Source: Acidobacteriaceae bacterium (GTDB lineage: Bacteria; Acidobacteriota; Terriglobia; Terriglobales; Acidobacteriaceae). From it: a stretch of 64,000 bases of DNA. Position 1 is the stretch's first letter, and every line of letters begins with the position of its first letter. Below are positions 63,329 through 64,000 of the stretch, one piece after another. The notes below the pieces were generated by a model. That model saw only the letters and a program-made list of their open reading frames with translations, had not been told where the DNA came from and made no database searches. The stretch is from contig PLCS01000010.1 of NCBI GenBank assembly GCA_003134855.1, forward strand, positions 62,001-126,000, given 5' to 3'. The translations under genes were made by a program, and so were the position numbers.

Positions 63329-64000
63329 GGCTGCGTCCCTTCGGCCGGCACGGCGTCGCCGGCCAGGTAGGTGCGGGTCAGGTCGGCGTGGCCGGCGAGA
63401 GTGGCGCGGGTCTGGCCGTCCACCAGAAAACGCACCTGCGTAATGCGGGGCTGGTTGGCGTGCAGGGTTCCGCAGATGGAGAGCACGGTGAGGGTTTCGG
63501 TCTCGATCCCCGAAGGATGGCTGGCGGCAAAGCTGCCGGTCAGGTTGACGACGGCCAGTTGCGGGCCGGTTTGAGGCTGCTCCCGCGGCGCTGCGCCGGA
63601 TTTATTGGCCCTGAACTCAGCGGAGCTTGATTCAGCGGATTTCGGCTTGACGGATGCGGCTGCGCCGGCTCCGATCTCCGGAACGGGCAGCAGAAAGACC
63701 TGGAGCACAGAGCTTCCGCCGCCGGGGACGGGGTGGGCGGCATCGGGAGCGGCATACAGGTCGAGCAGCTTGCCCAGCACGGCGCGGGCGCGAGAGCCGG
63801 GATCGGCGGGCAGCGGCAGGGAGTGAATCTGCGTCCGCATGGAACTGTCGCTGTCGTTGGCCACCAGCAGGGTTGCCTGCTCGGCGGGCGCCACTTCAGG
63901 AGCGCGGGTGGGCGCCGAGTCCTGGCCGGCAATCAGCCGCTTGTGGGCGCGCTCGCGCAACTGCCACAGCGTGACACCCATGACCAGCGAGGCCAGGAGC
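63325..64000 (-). CDS. GerMN-domain membrane-anchored protein, start outside the window
   Basis: The frame runs to the window edge and reads LLASLVMGVTLWQLRERAHK, the end of a membrane helix, so the start lies beyond 64000. After a Pro/Ala-rich stretch come strands of a GerMN domain: MRTQIHSLPLPADPGSRARA, VVNLTGSFAASHPSGIETET and ITQVRFLVDGQTRATLAGH. GerMN domains occur in sporulation and cell-envelope proteins; here it precedes murI with overlapping ends, consistent with a cell-wall role. Confidence 0.82.
   Translation of the reverse strand, partial: LLASLVMGVTLWQLRERAHKRLIAGQDSAPTRAPEVAPAEQATLLVANDSDSSMRTQIHSLPLPADPGSRARAVLGKLLDLYAAPDAAHPVPGGGSSVLQVFLLPVPEIGAGAAASVKPKSAESSSAEFRANKSGAAPREQPQTGPQLAVVNLTGSFAASHPSGIETETLTVLSICGTLHANQPRITQVRFLVDGQTRATLAGHADLTRTYLAGDAVPAEGTQP

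Overview
The window is high-GC, gene-dense bacterial chromosome with about 38 credible protein genes, no rRNA or tRNA that I can see, no CRISPR array and no intact transposase. The gene content points to a soil member of the Acidobacteriota, most likely class Terriglobia. The reasons are CRTAC1-type FG-GAP/ASPIC-UnbV proteins, a membrane winged-helix/WD40-like regulator, propeller histidine kinases, many secreted glycoside hydrolases and very small zinc-ribbon proteins. This placement is inference from family content, not a database match.

Layout. 1-7.3 kb: the 3' part of a penicillin-acylase-type hydrolase, a one-component regulator, a PaiB-like protein and threonine ammonia-lyase, the last behind a leader with an intrinsic-terminator hairpin. 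7.7-18.9 kb: two paralogous CRTAC1 genes flanking a pentahaem cytochrome/TPR protein and a small cytochrome c, then a propeller sensor kinase, its NarL-type regulator and a small exported protein. 33.6-19.0 kb (minus strand): a nine-gene unit, mostly with overlapping or touching ends, coding for TPR-CRTAC1, amidase, DAHP synthase, a PD40-like haem protein, CRTAC1, a YVTN-propeller dihaem cytochrome, a lone propeller, a RidA protein and a two-lobed periplasmic binding protein. It looks like a dedicated envelope redox or binding pathway, and I know of no described system with this composition. 33.9-39.5 kb: a NeuC-like UDP-GlcNAc 2-epimerase and a DegT aminotransferase (nucleotide-sugar synthesis), facing a large pectate-lyase-like exported protein. 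39.9-54.5 kb: a plant cell-wall locus with GH115, carboxylesterase, GH51, GH3-PA14, GH95 and GH29, fitting glucuronoarabinoxylan and fucosylated hemicellulose breakdown. 55-64 kb: VOC protein, small basic protein, SDR, S41 protease, a three-gene membrane cluster, FabI, MurI and a GerMN protein.

The most unusual signals are repeats. (1) A short double-hairpin repeat, with core CACCTGCGGTG, an 8-nt spacer and a second hairpin, occurs at seven loci. Six copies lie inside genes, at linkers, tails or loops, and one is intergenic. The second stem changes sequence between copies while keeping its pairing, and in five genes the copy is read in the same frame as an Ala/Pro-rich peptide ending in PQV. 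One copy sits in the essential cell-wall gene murI. (2) A 271-bp element with about 33-bp terminal inverted repeats and a TA duplication, like a MITE, overlaps the fabI stop codon. (3) Two long perfect-stem hairpins share conserved flanks although their stem sequences differ.
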